Shown here: in pieces, positions 18,601 to 29,928 of the stretch | Numbering within the stretch: position 1 is the stretch's first letter | Layout of the letters: each line of letters starts with the position of its first letter | Program-made: the position numbers and the translations under genes | Source of the DNA: Terriglobia bacterium | Lineage (GTDB): Bacteria > Acidobacteriota > Terriglobia > Bryobacterales > Bryobacteraceae | Assembly: GCA_025350105.1 (NCBI GenBank) | Contig: JANXYJ010000154.1 | Coordinates: 19,605 to 83,604 of the forward strand | Direction of reading: 5' to 3' | Length of the DNA: 64,000 bases | Notes under the pieces: model-generated | The model's input: the letters and a program-made list of their open reading frames with translations, nothing else | Databases searched by the model: none | Told to the model about the DNA's origin: nothing

Positions 18601-19320
18601 TACACTTGGAGCAAAAATCTCTCCACGGTCGGTTTCGTAGGAGCCAACCTCAACGATCCTACGAACCTGGGGCAGCAGTACGGCCAGACGCCGTATAGCC
18701 GTCCTCACCGCTTGGTGCTCAGCTATCAATATCAATTACCGTACCAGCAAGGTAAAAGCATGTTGAGCAAGGTTGCGGGTGGTTGGAGTGCTTCGGGACT
18801 TACGTCCATCCAGGCGGGGAATCCGCTCACCATTTTCGATGCGCGCGGTGGGGCGGTTTACGGTTTGCCGCATAGCAACGCAATCGAAGATAACGTGACC
18901 CGGGCGCAACTCGCCGGTAGCATCACCTTCGCTGATCTGGCAAGTGCCGGCGATGTGAAATCGCGCTTAGGCGGCGCCAGTGGCCCAACCGGCTTCTTTA
19001 ATAAGGCGGCATTCATCGCTCCACCTGCCTTGGGCACCGACGGGTCGCTCGGTTTCGGCAACGCCGGTGTCGGCATCATTCGGGGGCCGCACCAATTGAA
19101 CTTTGACTTCAGCGCCAAGAAAAACGTCAGGCTCAGCGAATCAAAGAATGTGACGCTCAGCGCTGATTTCTTCAACCTCTTCAATCACGCTCAGTTCGCC
19201 ATGCCTTCGACGGCGGTGAACTCCGGCCAGACGCAATCCAGTTCGATCCTGTTCGGCCAGATTCTGGCAACCTCGGTGAACCCGCGCATTATTCAGTTTT
19301 CTTTGCGTTTTCAATTCTGA
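15610..19320 (+). CDS. TonB-dependent receptor, Oar-like, with carboxypeptidase-regulatory-like domain
   Basis: 1236-residue outer-membrane receptor. Signal peptide about residues 1-26; carboxypeptidase regulatory-like beta-sandwich about 30-115 (GSLTGAVSDQTGAVVPNATV opening); plug domain about 120-260 with LPLSTRNF; then a long beta-barrel ending in an aromatic-terminated strand (FSLRFQF). Such receptors import large substrates, often oligosaccharides or peptides, with TonB-ExbBD energy; the substrate is not predictable here. Start GTG at 15610 follows AGGGGGA. It is a single transcription unit with its own promoter and terminator. Several cysteine pairs in the extracellular loops (TCCNG, CPPTSTTC, CIFC) suggest disulfides. 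Confidence 0.92.
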   Translation: MKANQNSFSWCVLTVCLVLSVTPLFSQSASTGSLTGAVSDQTGAVVPNATVTATNTATNQTRTVTTAADGSYRIPLLEPGTYRIRFAAQGFKTSDVNGVTLVVTETTTVSRAMEVGAQTEQVTVEANVETVQTATSTLGTTVTGNTLTALPLSTRNFTQVLGMSTGVAVDVANGSAFGRGSQNMSVNGADPSKNNFQMDGVSINNAAGGNSAGDAGLYTGIAIPNPDALQEFKIQTSTYDASFGRNPGANVNVVTKSGTNQLHGTVWEYFRNEALNANDFFYNRDSKLSQTQKQVLKQNQFGFTLGGPIKKDKLFAFGSYQGTRQRNGLATLGFTNATLYPLPGGDRGSTSLAGLDDANAAAFRKNLANGMCIGGSGPGFATRAGTVPIACTGSNINDVAMRILQVKLPDGSYYVPGSGTSGTAQRFFSIPGQYSENQYLANVDYLASAKHTLQMKYMFSGNPFVYQLSGVNGLLPGDTTTDKRSNTSAVLRLTSILSATVVNQARGSFQRVIQDGSDVAPYTAQQIGLKPLISATCCNGTTNGTYTQPPPIQITGAFIIGGTGNPAFAPSNQTQWADQLSWTKGSHTFRAGFEYENVRYPLVYGGLGRGRLVMASFADFLIGRASCPPTSTTCNVANPGNTTGSTSVSSFTTCIFCVRSSVNGIIHNYNLHNLNAFFQDDWKVNSHLTLNMGVRWEYDGVLRDKYGNLTNWWQSDVASVSPGNVPSALSVLDAIATLGNNPNAFKGYVLPSNYDSRPINQGGHGPIPPGVRQVEGEFASTNRVPLSNFGPRIGFAWTPTGNNRLVVRGGAGIFFDRLGINNMVHAVQEGRPYADTTSIQPDIASLASPYQDRPLQLLPRWFNFSTLSGSGFNSPFYDRLETPLVRQYNLGIQYEFLPTYVLEVAYVGSSGINIGDYNHIINTASVVCSALITSNCVNGSVNGLSTNTAANAQGRVPYLGFFAYGFEQNAFDGIYNYNSLQTTVRKNFTKGLGFQASYTWSKNLSTVGFVGANLNDPTNLGQQYGQTPYSRPHRLVLSYQYQLPYQQGKSMLSKVAGGWSASGLTSIQAGNPLTIFDARGGAVYGLPHSNAIEDNVTRAQLAGSITFADLASAGDVKSRLGGASGPTGFFNKAAFIAPPALGTDGSLGFGNAGVGIIRGPHQLNFDFSAKKNVRLSESKNVTLSADFFNLFNHAQFAMPSTAVNSGQTQSSSILFGQILATSVNPRIIQFSLRFQF

Positions 19321-19342
19321 CCGGACCCGCAAACTGGTCCGC

Positions 19343-19383
19343 AGCCGGCTTCTCCTAACACACGGGGAGAAGCCGGCTTTTTT
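19343..19383 (+). terminator. Rho-independent terminator of TonB receptor 1
   Basis: A perfect 13-bp stem (19343-19355 with 19366-19378, AGCCGGCTTCTCC and its complement), ten-base loop, then T6. 23 bases after the stop codon. Confidence 0.93.
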
Positions 19384-19582
19384 ATTTGGCGGCTATTTTC
19401 TGTTTGCCAAACTGGCGGGGCGCGGTGTCAATAAATTCCTGTTAATCATCGGAATACGTGTAAAACGGGCCTAAAACGGCAAGCCGGAGACCACGTTCCC
19501 ATACCGAGGGTGCGGAAAATGCAGGCGTGGCGTCTGGCTGCGCCCCAGGCACCGCCAAACGGAAAATGTTCTAGAACGCGCT

Positions 19583-20041
19583 TTAGAACGAATCAACCAC
19601 TTGGCGCAGATCGTCGTGTTTGTAAAAACGTACGAACGCGTCGTCTTTGCGCGGGTCCGGCAAGTCTTCGGTTTTTTGGCGGTGCTGCAGAGCCAGACGC
19701 AGATACTTCATGGTGTTCTCGCGATCATTGCGGCCTGCGTACACATGCGCCATCAGGTAGTAGAACAGGGGATCGGCGGCGTCCAGGGAGATGCCATACC
19801 GCAGGACGTCTTCCTGGGCGGTAAGTTTACCGGTAGCGCCATAGGCTTTGGACAGATTGATGACCAGCGTGTGGTTCAGCTTGGCGGCTTTCTGGTCCAG
19901 GTCAAAAGCTTTTCGATAGGGCACAATCGCATCGGCATACTTTTCAGCCGCCATAAACCGATCGCCTTCCTGCACATACTGCTGCTGCGTTTGGGCCCAC
20001 AATGCCGCGGTGAAACCCAAACTCAGCAGAGACGTTTTCAT
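19583..20041 (-). CDS. Exported TPR-like protein
   Basis: 152 residues with a short signal peptide (about 1-16, ending LWAQ) and two to three degenerate TPR units (YVQEGDRFMAAEKYADAIVPYRKAF, then LMAHVYAGRNDRENTMKYLRLAL in pieces). Role unknown; a periplasmic scaffold is plausible. It follows gpmI by 13 bases on the same strand and is likely the last gene of the eno-gpmI operon, although nothing in it points to glycolysis. Confidence 0.72.
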   Translation of the reverse strand: MKTSLLSLGFTAALWAQTQQQYVQEGDRFMAAEKYADAIVPYRKAFDLDQKAAKLNHTLVINLSKAYGATGKLTAQEDVLRYGISLDAADPLFYYLMAHVYAGRNDRENTMKYLRLALQHRQKTEDLPDPRKDDAFVRFYKHDDLRQVVDSF

Positions 20042-20054
20042 GTTTACCCGCTGG

Positions 20055-22948
<2,894 letters not shown>

Positions 22949-23050
22949 TTAATCGGCGTGACCACCACATGGCAAGAAACCGGCGTCCTGGACTCAGGGC
23001 AGGGTTTGAGCGTACAACGGCCAGTTCTAAAGTTCCAGAAAAGATAAGAG

Positions 23051-23599
23051 CTATGAACCTTGCGACTTGGCGCGGGCCAGCGGCGCAGGGGCGGCGGCCA
23101 CCGGCTTCTTGGCCGGCAAACCGCTCTTAAGCAGGTTGGCGTTGTCAGGGTTGGCTTTGTAAGGCCTCGCTTTGCCCGCCGGGCGTTGCTTTAGCAAGCG
23201 GCTGACGGCGCGCACCAAATGCGAAACCTCATGGGAGCTTTTCTGAATCACCGCGTCGGCACCGGTGGATTTCTCGTCCATTCCCAGTGCGTCGGTGTAG
23301 CCGGAAATCATGATGATGGCAATGTCCGGCGCCTGTTCCCGCAGATGACGGATCAGTTCCAATCCATCCATGCGCGGCATTTTGTAGTCCGTCACCACCA
23401 GGTGAAACGAGTTGTTGGTACAGCCGCTCTGAAAGGTTGCCAGCGCTTCCGCGCCACTGCTGGCGGTCTGGATGTGATATCCCAGTTCCTCCAGAACGCT
23501 TTTGCGGGCGGACAAACCATTTGCATTGTCATCCACCAACAGAATGCGCGCGGATGTCTCGAGTTTCTTGTTTACGCCGCCAGAATTTCGAATCGCCAT
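23051..23599 (-). CDS. Single-domain response regulator (receiver only)
   Basis: 182 residues. A receiver domain spans about residues 17-135 with the acidic pair D23-D24, phosphoacceptor D71 in VVTDYKMPRMDG, S99 and K120, so it should accept phosphate. The C-terminal ~45 residues are a basic, Ala/Pro/Lys-rich tail with no DNA-binding or enzymatic output domain, suggesting it acts by protein interaction like CheY-type regulators. No histidine kinase is adjacent. Its promoter region carries a palindrome over the -35. Confidence 0.88.
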   Translation of the reverse strand: MAIRNSGGVNKKLETSARILLVDDNANGLSARKSVLEELGYHIQTASSGAEALATFQSGCTNNSFHLVVTDYKMPRMDGLELIRHLREQAPDIAIIMISGYTDALGMDEKSTGADAVIQKSSHEVSHLVRAVSRLLKQRPAGKARPYKANPDNANLLKSGLPAKKPVAAAPAPLARAKSQGS

Positions 23600-23616
23600 G
23601 TGAGAAGAACATGGCG

Positions 23617-23646
23617 AAGTTAGCAGAGCTGTGACACTAGTGTCAA
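23617..23646 (-). promoter_or_regulatory. Candidate promoter with overlapping palindromic operator (response regulator gene)
   Basis: On the minus strand TTGACA (23646-23641), an 18-base spacer and TAACTT (23622-23617) precede the ATG at 23599. The perfect 14-bp palindrome TGACACTAGTGTCA (23632-23645) covers five of the six -35 bases and part of the spacer, the classic place for a repressor site. Confidence 0.45.
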
Positions 23647-23799
23647 TGAGTTTGTAACAATCTCAAAACGGAGGAGATTCAGTGCTTGACTTTTTTGACG
23701 AAACACTTCCGGGTGATTTCGTTTTAGGACTCCACGCCCAAAGTACTATGCCTCCAGTTTTTGCTTGACCAGTACTCACTTCTACGCCACTTTTTCTAA

Positions 23800-23869
23800 C
23801 TCCACCTTCTCTAGTCCACTTCTTTTAGTCCACTTCTTCTACTCCACTTCTTCTACTCCACTTCGCGCG
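23800..23869. repeat. 14-bp tandem repeat, five copies, spanning the VWFA gene stop codon
   Basis: Units at 23800-23813, 23814-23827, 23828-23841, 23842-23855 and 23856-23869, core (C/G)TCCACTTCTTCTA. On the minus strand each copy reads like the last codons of the VWFA gene plus its stop (GAAGTGGAGTAG). The last unit lies in the gene's 3' end and the stop codon falls at the unit junction. Confidence 0.88.
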
Positions 23870-25052
23870 GCGCGGTGTAGCCTGGGCGGGCCACGATTTT
23901 GTACTTCACCGGCTTGCCTTTTTCATCGTTGATGCGCACTGCTTCGTTGGTGGCGGGGTCAACCAGTTCCACTTTGATGCGCCGCACCTTGCCGTCGTGC
24001 GCCTGATTCGACGGGCTATAGGTGAGCACGTAGTTACTGCGCAGTGCCTCGGCAATGGAGCGGAAAATGACGGGAAACTCTGACTCAAATCGGGGAAAGA
24101 AACTCTGGCCGCCGGTTTCAGTGGCAAACACGCGCATCTGATTATCGGCCTGCAGAAAATCCATCCGCGCAATGCTGCCCATGGCGCCGCTGGCGTCGGC
24201 CATTTCGCGCTGGGCCTGCAGTAAACCTACGGTGTAGACGGGCACGCCGGCTTCCTGCAAACCTTTTCGCGCCTTATCGAAGGTCAACTTACTGAAGGTA
24301 TCCATGCCGGAGGAAATCAGCACAATCGCTTTGCGGCCTTCCAGGTCCTGCATGCGCCGCGCCGTATCCACCACCGCGTCGTAAAGATTGGATTCGGAAA
24401 AGCCAGGAATGCGGAGCCGCTGCAGAGCCTCGTTGGTCTGCGCCCGGTCGTTGGTGAAGTCACTCAAAATTTCGGTGCGCAAATCGTAGGCGATAATCGC
24501 CAGGTAGTCTTCCGGCTTCAAGGTCTGCACAAAACCATAAGTAGCCTGCAAGGTTTGGAACCAGCCGGAGGAATAATACTGTTGAAAGCGGGCGGAAAAT
24601 TCAATCACCATAGCGATGGTCATAGGCGCTTCGCCCAGCGAAAATCCGTTCACCTTCTGCGGCACGCCGTCTTCCAAAACACGGAAGAATTCTTTGCGCA
24701 TGCCCGGAATGAAATGGCCCTTGTTGTCCACAATCGCTGTGTCCACGGTCACCGTGATCGCTTCGGTGCGAAACGTCGGCGCATCAGCAGGAGCGTCGGG
24801 ACCTTTTTTGCCAAATTTCGACGGAATTTTTTCCTGGGCTGGCTCCACCGCGGGCGCCGGGGCATCGCCCGATCCGCCGCTGGTTTTGCGCGGCCTTGCC
24901 ACGGTGGCGCTGGAGTCCGACTTCGGCCCCGATTGGGCCTGCAAGCTGGCTACCCCAATCCAGCCGGCAATGCCAGTAATGGCAACCACGCCCGCCACTA
25001 CCAGCCGCAATGCTGAGACTCTCGCAATGGACCCGAATCGCTGCGTCTTCAT
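23853..25052 (-). CDS. VWFA-related acidobacterial secreted protein
   Basis: 399 residues. N-terminal membrane anchor or signal peptide (about 15-40), a Pro/Ala/Lys-rich linker, then a von Willebrand factor A-like domain from about residue 100 (VTVDTAIVDNKGHFIPGMRKEFFRVLEDG, read in parts) matching the VWFA-related domain abundant in acidobacteria, in which a DxxGxx(V/I)xxL strand introduces a metal-site region (IVLISSGMDTFS). The DxSxS MIDAS is degenerate: IEFSARFQQ stands at the expected place. Probably an exported adhesion or interaction protein. GGAGAG precedes the ATG. Confidence 0.85.
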   Translation of the reverse strand: MKTQRFGSIARVSALRLVVAGVVAITGIAGWIGVASLQAQSGPKSDSSATVARPRKTSGGSGDAPAPAVEPAQEKIPSKFGKKGPDAPADAPTFRTEAITVTVDTAIVDNKGHFIPGMRKEFFRVLEDGVPQKVNGFSLGEAPMTIAMVIEFSARFQQYYSSGWFQTLQATYGFVQTLKPEDYLAIIAYDLRTEILSDFTNDRAQTNEALQRLRIPGFSESNLYDAVVDTARRMQDLEGRKAIVLISSGMDTFSKLTFDKARKGLQEAGVPVYTVGLLQAQREMADASGAMGSIARMDFLQADNQMRVFATETGGQSFFPRFESEFPVIFRSIAEALRSNYVLTYSPSNQAHDGKVRRIKVELVDPATNEAVRINDEKGKPVKYKIVARPGYTAPREVE

Positions 25053-25262
25053 GGCTCTCTCCTAACGGCTGAATGGAAGCATAGCGGATGTATCCCAAGC
25101 GGAACGCCCCAGTTCAGCCGATACTCCCCGGCTACCGCTTAAAATTATGACGCAAATTGGGCTTGGAAGGTTGCCGCCGGCCAAACCTGCCCTCAAGCCT
25201 ACATGAGCAGGTTCGCCGAGCGCCACGTCGCGAAGAGGGGATGCATGTTAAATTAGAGACAA

Positions 25263-26834
25263 GTGAGCCGATTCAAAAGCGAAACGTGGCCGCCTCCGGA
25301 ACGGAGCCGCCGGCAGCCTACGGGGACGGTTACCGAACCCCTAAATCCGGCAGTTGAAGCCGAGCCGATCCAAGCCGGCAGGTTCCAATCCAACACGTTT
25401 CAGGCCAATGGAATTCAGACCAGTGGCATGGCGGGATTTTCCGCGCCACCAGCACCAGCAACGGGAGCAACGTCCGCCGCTCCGCCGGGCCTGCGGGCAC
25501 GAATGGCGGGTTATGCCGAGGATCGATCTGCCGCGGTGACGGTGGGGTTCATTGCCACCGCCGTGTATATTGTTGCGCTGCTTACCGTCTCCGCCGAACT
25601 ATCCACCCGCATTTTCGGAATGAAGCCCTACCTAACCTGGGTGGCCGGACCCATCGCTTTCGTGGCGGCCTTAGCCAGCGGCAACCTCTTTCGCATGATG
25701 TCGCCGGGGCCGGCGCGATGGTTTACCCTCTTCGCGATTTGGATGGTGATCGGGTTCCCTTTCGGCGTCTACCGCCAGGGATCGTTGGATTTGCTGCAGG
25801 AAGCCATCACCAAACAATATGTCGTCTTGCCCTTCCTGATTTGCCTGGTGGTAACCCGTAAGCAGATGCACGCCATGATGATGACCATGGGGCTAACCGC
25901 GCTGCTTGTCGCCGCCATCACCTGGAAATACGGGGAATATTCCGGCAACCGTCTTATTGTGCGCGGTACCTCCCTGGGAAATCCCAATGATCTGGCCACT
26001 CACGTGGTTCTGGCCTTGCCGTTTTGCCTGTGGATCATGCTGAACCATTCCAAGTTTTCCATTTTTCGCTTCCTGGGAATGGCCGGGATGCTCGGCATGC
26101 TCCTGATCACCCTCCGCACCAGTTCTCGAGCCGGATTATTGGCCCTGGCGGCATGTTTCGCGGTTTGGTTTTTCAAAGTAGGCGGACGCCAGAAGATCGT
26201 GTTGGTGGTTACCGTGGTGGCCTGCATGCTGTTGGCTGCCGCAATTTTTCCCGGTATTGTGTTCCAACGGCTGGGCACATTCTTTAGTAGCCAGCCTGCC
26301 GAAGGGCAGGACGCCAGAACCTTGGAACTGGCAACCGCGTCCTCGGAACAGCGCATGGAAGTCCTGAAACAAAGCCTAGTCCTGACCATGATGAATCCCG
26401 TTTTCGGCGTCGGCGCGGGAAACTTTGTCATTGCCGAAGCCACGGCGGCGCGGGATGCCGGCGAGCGCGCGGATTGGCTGGGAACCCACAACAGCTATAC
26501 CCAGGCCTCCAGCGAAGGCGGGGTGCTGGCCTTTATTTTCTTCACTGGTTCCCTTGTCAGCGCTATACGTATGGCTAATTCCCTGCACACACGCACCAAG
26601 AACTTACCGCAGCTGAAAGATCTGTCCACTGCTGCTTTCTGCCTGTTGCTGAGTATGGCCGGATTCGCCGTCTGCATTTTTTTCGCGCACTTGGCTTTCC
26701 GCTACTACGTGCCGCTTCTGTTGGGGCTCACGATTGCTTTAAAGCAGGTGGTGGATCGTGAATTAGCCAATCTTCAGCCTCAACCGGTTGCGTTTCGTCA
26801 GCGCTTTTCAGCGCAAAACATCAATCGGGGCTAA
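25263..26834 (+). CDS. O-antigen ligase/polymerase family membrane protein
   Basis: 523 residues. After a ~90-residue polar, Gln/Pro-rich N-terminus there are about eleven transmembrane helices and the Wzy/WaaL core: the motif RTSSRAGLLAL, a large periplasmic loop, and GVGAGNFV...GTHNSYTQASSEGG with the conserved H-N-S/x-Y pair. It should join or polymerise lipid-linked oligosaccharides on the periplasmic face. The GTG at 25263 is the start giving the whole open frame; ATGs at residues 56 and 81 are possible alternatives because the N-terminus is not conserved-looking. The 3' end overlaps the convergent YbhN-type gene by 14 bases. Confidence 0.82.
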   Translation: MSRFKSETWPPPERSRRQPTGTVTEPLNPAVEAEPIQAGRFQSNTFQANGIQTSGMAGFSAPPAPATGATSAAPPGLRARMAGYAEDRSAAVTVGFIATAVYIVALLTVSAELSTRIFGMKPYLTWVAGPIAFVAALASGNLFRMMSPGPARWFTLFAIWMVIGFPFGVYRQGSLDLLQEAITKQYVVLPFLICLVVTRKQMHAMMMTMGLTALLVAAITWKYGEYSGNRLIVRGTSLGNPNDLATHVVLALPFCLWIMLNHSKFSIFRFLGMAGMLGMLLITLRTSSRAGLLALAACFAVWFFKVGGRQKIVLVVTVVACMLLAAAIFPGIVFQRLGTFFSSQPAEGQDARTLELATASSEQRMEVLKQSLVLTMMNPVFGVGAGNFVIAEATAARDAGERADWLGTHNSYTQASSEGGVLAFIFFTGSLVSAIRMANSLHTRTKNLPQLKDLSTAAFCLLLSMAGFAVCIFFAHLAFRYYVPLLLGLTIALKQVVDRELANLQPQPVAFRQRFSAQNINRG

Positions 26835-27876
26835 GCCCTACGGCCATCGGCGCGGTGTTGGCTTTGGCGGCGCGGCGTTGCGCCAAACCCAGCAGTCCCC
26901 AGAACAAGATGACGGCGTAGTTCATGGCCTGGAACAGAAATATATACGCAATCGCCTGGCTGTTGGTGAGACCGAACGGCGTCAGAATCCTCACCGCGAC
27001 AAATTGGTACACGCCCACATAGCCCGGCGTGGAGGGCAGCGCGCTCCCTAAGCCCAACCCGGCAACCAGCAAAAATGCCACTGGCAGTGGAATAGCGATG
27101 CTCAAGGAACGGGCTAGTGTCACCGTTACCAGCGCGTCCAGCAGCCAGATCACGGCCGTTAACAGCAGGAAGCTGACCAGCCGTCCAGCATCATGGAAGC
27201 TGCGAATTCCCTGCAATACCTGACGCAGAATTCCTTCCACCGCGCCCCGCAAACGCTGCGGCACCGGCAGCGCATCCAACACCCGGAACCAAAATTTCTC
27301 AAACATCGGCAGCAGTGCAATCGCAGCCACGCCGCCTAAGCCCAGCACGGCGAACGGCCGTGCCGCTTTCATCATCCAACCGGCCTGCAGAGGCACGATC
27401 AACAACACCACGGCGCTGATGGTGATCAGCGCAATCGCGTCCACTAATCGTTCCGATAGCGCAGTGGTCAACACAAAGGTTCGGCTCATGCCGGAGCTGG
27501 CGCTGATCATCAGACTGCGAATCACTTCACCCGCCCGCGCCGGCAAAACATTGTTGCCCAAATAGCCTGCGGCCGTGGCCCAGAAGGCTTGCGCAATGGA
27601 CACCTTGCCTTGCGCCGACAGCAGAACTCGCCAGCGGAAGGAGCGCAGGAACAGGGCCAGGCAACTGAGCGCCGCCGCCCCACCCACCAAAGGCGGCTGG
27701 GCCCCGCGCAAGGTTCCCCACACCTGACGCCACTCAATTCCCCGCAACGAATAATAAAGAAAGACGGCTGCCAATGCCAGCGAAATCACCCAATACGCGG
27801 CGTGCGTTCGCGGTCTATTCGCCGTCGACGCGGCGGAACTCTCCTCCGGCTGGCCGGTTGAAATGGATTCTTCCAA
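26821..27876 (-). CDS. Lysylphosphatidylglycerol synthase TM region/YbhN family membrane protein
   Basis: 351 residues with about eight transmembrane helices. FLRSFRWRVLL in helix 2-3, YLGNNVLPARAGEVIRSLMI (residues ~100-125 read in parts) and SERLVDAIALI are the hallmarks of the UPF0104/YbhN family, related to the flippase part of MprF. Members next to polysaccharide genes are thought to move lipid-linked intermediates, unproven. There is no lysyl-transferase domain. Divergent from the asparagine synthase-type gene and convergent with the ligase. Confidence 0.85.
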   Translation of the reverse strand: MEESISTGQPEESSAASTANRPRTHAAYWVISLALAAVFLYYSLRGIEWRQVWGTLRGAQPPLVGGAAALSCLALFLRSFRWRVLLSAQGKVSIAQAFWATAAGYLGNNVLPARAGEVIRSLMISASSGMSRTFVLTTALSERLVDAIALITISAVVLLIVPLQAGWMMKAARPFAVLGLGGVAAIALLPMFEKFWFRVLDALPVPQRLRGAVEGILRQVLQGIRSFHDAGRLVSFLLLTAVIWLLDALVTVTLARSLSIAIPLPVAFLLVAGLGLGSALPSTPGYVGVYQFVAVRILTPFGLTNSQAIAYIFLFQAMNYAVILFWGLLGLAQRRAAKANTAPMAVGLSPD

Positions 27877-27970
27877 AGTGAACTCGAGAACTCCATTGTC
27901 ATATAAAACCCGTCCAACACAAACGTTCCGGAGCCGTCTAGGTGATCAGCCTGCGATAATTAAGGGAAAC

Positions 27971-29914
27971 ATGTGTGGAATAGCGGGTTTCTTCCTGCCA
28001 GGCGAAGGCAGCGCTGGTCTCAGCGCGCCGAGCAAGCATAGTCTTACGGACGACGTCCATGCCATGTGCGCGCAGATCCGCCATCGTGGACCCGATGACG
28101 AAGGTATCTACGTCGACCAACGCCTGGAGGACCGCTGCGGCCTGGGCATGCGCCGCCTCAGCATCATCGATTTGCACTTGGGCCACCAGCCCATCGCTAA
28201 CGAGGACGAAAGCATCTGGGTGGTCTTCAACGGCGAAATCTATAATTACCCTGAACTGCGCGCGCTGCTGGAAGGCCGCGGCCACCGCTTTAAAACCAAC
28301 AGCGATACCGAAACCCTGGTGCACCTTTACGAAGACGAAGGCGAAGACGGACTGAAACGCCTGCGCGGCATGTTCGCCATCGCGCTGTGGGATCGCCCTC
28401 GCGGCCGCCTGCTGCTGGCGCGCGACCGCTTTGGCAAGAAGCCTTTGTACCTTGCCGAAACTCCGCGCGGAATCTATTTCGCCAGCGAACTGAAAAGCCT
28501 TAGCGTGCTGGGCATTCCAGGCGAACTGGATTTGGAAGCGCTGCGGCTGTATTTCCGGTTCAACTATATTCCGGACCCGCGCTCGCCCTATCGCAACGTC
28601 AGCAAACTGCCGGCGGGCGGTTGGCTGACTTATGATCGCGGCGGCAACGTGCGGCGCGGGCGTTACTGGACCCTGCCCCGCGCCGCGGAAGTGGCGCCAG
28701 CCGGGCTAACCGAACCACAAGCGCGCCAGCAGATTTGCGACGTCTTCGACGAATCGGTTCGCCTGCGCATGTTGGCCGACGTCCCGCTGGGCGCCTTTTT
28801 AAGCGGAGGCATCGACTCCGGTTCGGTGGTGGCATCCATGGCGCGGCAGTCGAAACAACCCGTAAAAACATTTTCCATCGGCTTTGCCGAAGCGGCGTTC
28901 AACGAGTTGGCGGATGCCCGTCTGGTGGCAGAAAAATACGGCACAGAGCATCATGAAATTCTGGTGAAGCCGGATTCCGTGTCGCTGGTGGAAAAACTGG
29001 TCTGGCATTTCGACGAACCCTTTGGCGATTCCTCCGCCATTCCCACCTACCTGGTTTCTGAATTTGCCGCGCAGCATGTGAAAGTGGCGCTTTCCGGCGA
29101 CGGCGGCGACGAACTTTTCGCGGGCTACGAAAGTTTTTGGGCCATCGATCGTTTGCGGCGCTGGGACCAAGTGCCCCTGGCGGCGCGCGCGGCATTGGGC
29201 TGGATGGCGGATCGCCTGCCCTATTCCGCTTATGGCAAAAACTATCTGCGCATGGCCAGCCGCCGCTCGCCCGTCGAACGCTATTTTGAATTGAACTATC
29301 TGCCTCACTATTTAGGCCAAAGTTTGTTCCAACCGGAGTGGGCTCCGCCCGCCGACGCGGCTTACCTGGAGCGCACCTTCGCCGATTGTCTGCTGCCGGG
29401 CCAGGCCGACATCGTTACCCAGGCGCTGTATTTTGAGGCAACAGCGAAACTCACCGGCGACATGCTGGTGAAAGTGGACCGTGCCTCCATGGCAGCATCG
29501 CTTGAAGTCCGCAGCCCCATGCTGGATCACAAGTTGGCGGAGTTGGCGGCCACGCTGCCGCACGCCTGGAAAATGCACGGCGGTAAAGGCAAACGTATTT
29601 TGATCGATGCCCTGGGCGATCGCCTGCCGCCGCAACTGCTGAACCGGCCCAAGCGCGGCTTCAGCGTCCCATTGGAGTTATGGTTCCGCGGGCCACTGCG
29701 CGACTTTCTGTGGGATCACCTGGGCTCCTCCGGCTTAGCCAGCCGCGGTATTGTATCGCCCGGATTCCTCAAACAACTCTTGGACGAACATGATAGCGGC
29801 CGCCGCAACAACACGCACTGGCTGTGGATGTTGCTGATGGCGGAGTTGTGGCTGCGCCAGCAGGAACAGACTGGGCGTGTGCTGCCGGGCGGCCTGCGTC
29901 GTAATGCGGCGTAG
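27971..29914 (+). CDS. asnB: Asparagine synthase (glutamine-hydrolysing)-type amidotransferase 1
   Basis: 647 residues. Class II glutamine amidotransferase domain begins right after Met with the nucleophilic Cys2 (MCGIAGFF), which fixes the start at the ATG at 27971 with AAGGGA upstream; the second domain has the ATP pyrophosphatase loop LSGGIDSG near residue 277 and GDGGDELFAGYE. It either makes asparagine or amidates a sugar or peptide. Its place in a polysaccharide locus and its similarity in layout to the amidotransferase at 34198-36102 favour the second. Divergent from YbhN and nearly abutting the convergent GT2 gene (14 bases). Confidence 0.88.
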   Translation: MCGIAGFFLPGEGSAGLSAPSKHSLTDDVHAMCAQIRHRGPDDEGIYVDQRLEDRCGLGMRRLSIIDLHLGHQPIANEDESIWVVFNGEIYNYPELRALLEGRGHRFKTNSDTETLVHLYEDEGEDGLKRLRGMFAIALWDRPRGRLLLARDRFGKKPLYLAETPRGIYFASELKSLSVLGIPGELDLEALRLYFRFNYIPDPRSPYRNVSKLPAGGWLTYDRGGNVRRGRYWTLPRAAEVAPAGLTEPQARQQICDVFDESVRLRMLADVPLGAFLSGGIDSGSVVASMARQSKQPVKTFSIGFAEAAFNELADARLVAEKYGTEHHEILVKPDSVSLVEKLVWHFDEPFGDSSAIPTYLVSEFAAQHVKVALSGDGGDELFAGYESFWAIDRLRRWDQVPLAARAALGWMADRLPYSAYGKNYLRMASRRSPVERYFELNYLPHYLGQSLFQPEWAPPADAAYLERTFADCLLPGQADIVTQALYFEATAKLTGDMLVKVDRASMAASLEVRSPMLDHKLAELAATLPHAWKMHGGKGKRILIDALGDRLPPQLLNRPKRGFSVPLELWFRGPLRDFLWDHLGSSGLASRGIVSPGFLKQLLDEHDSGRRNNTHWLWMLLMAELWLRQQEQTGRVLPGGLRRNAA

Positions 29915-29928
29915 TGCGACGTCGGTAA

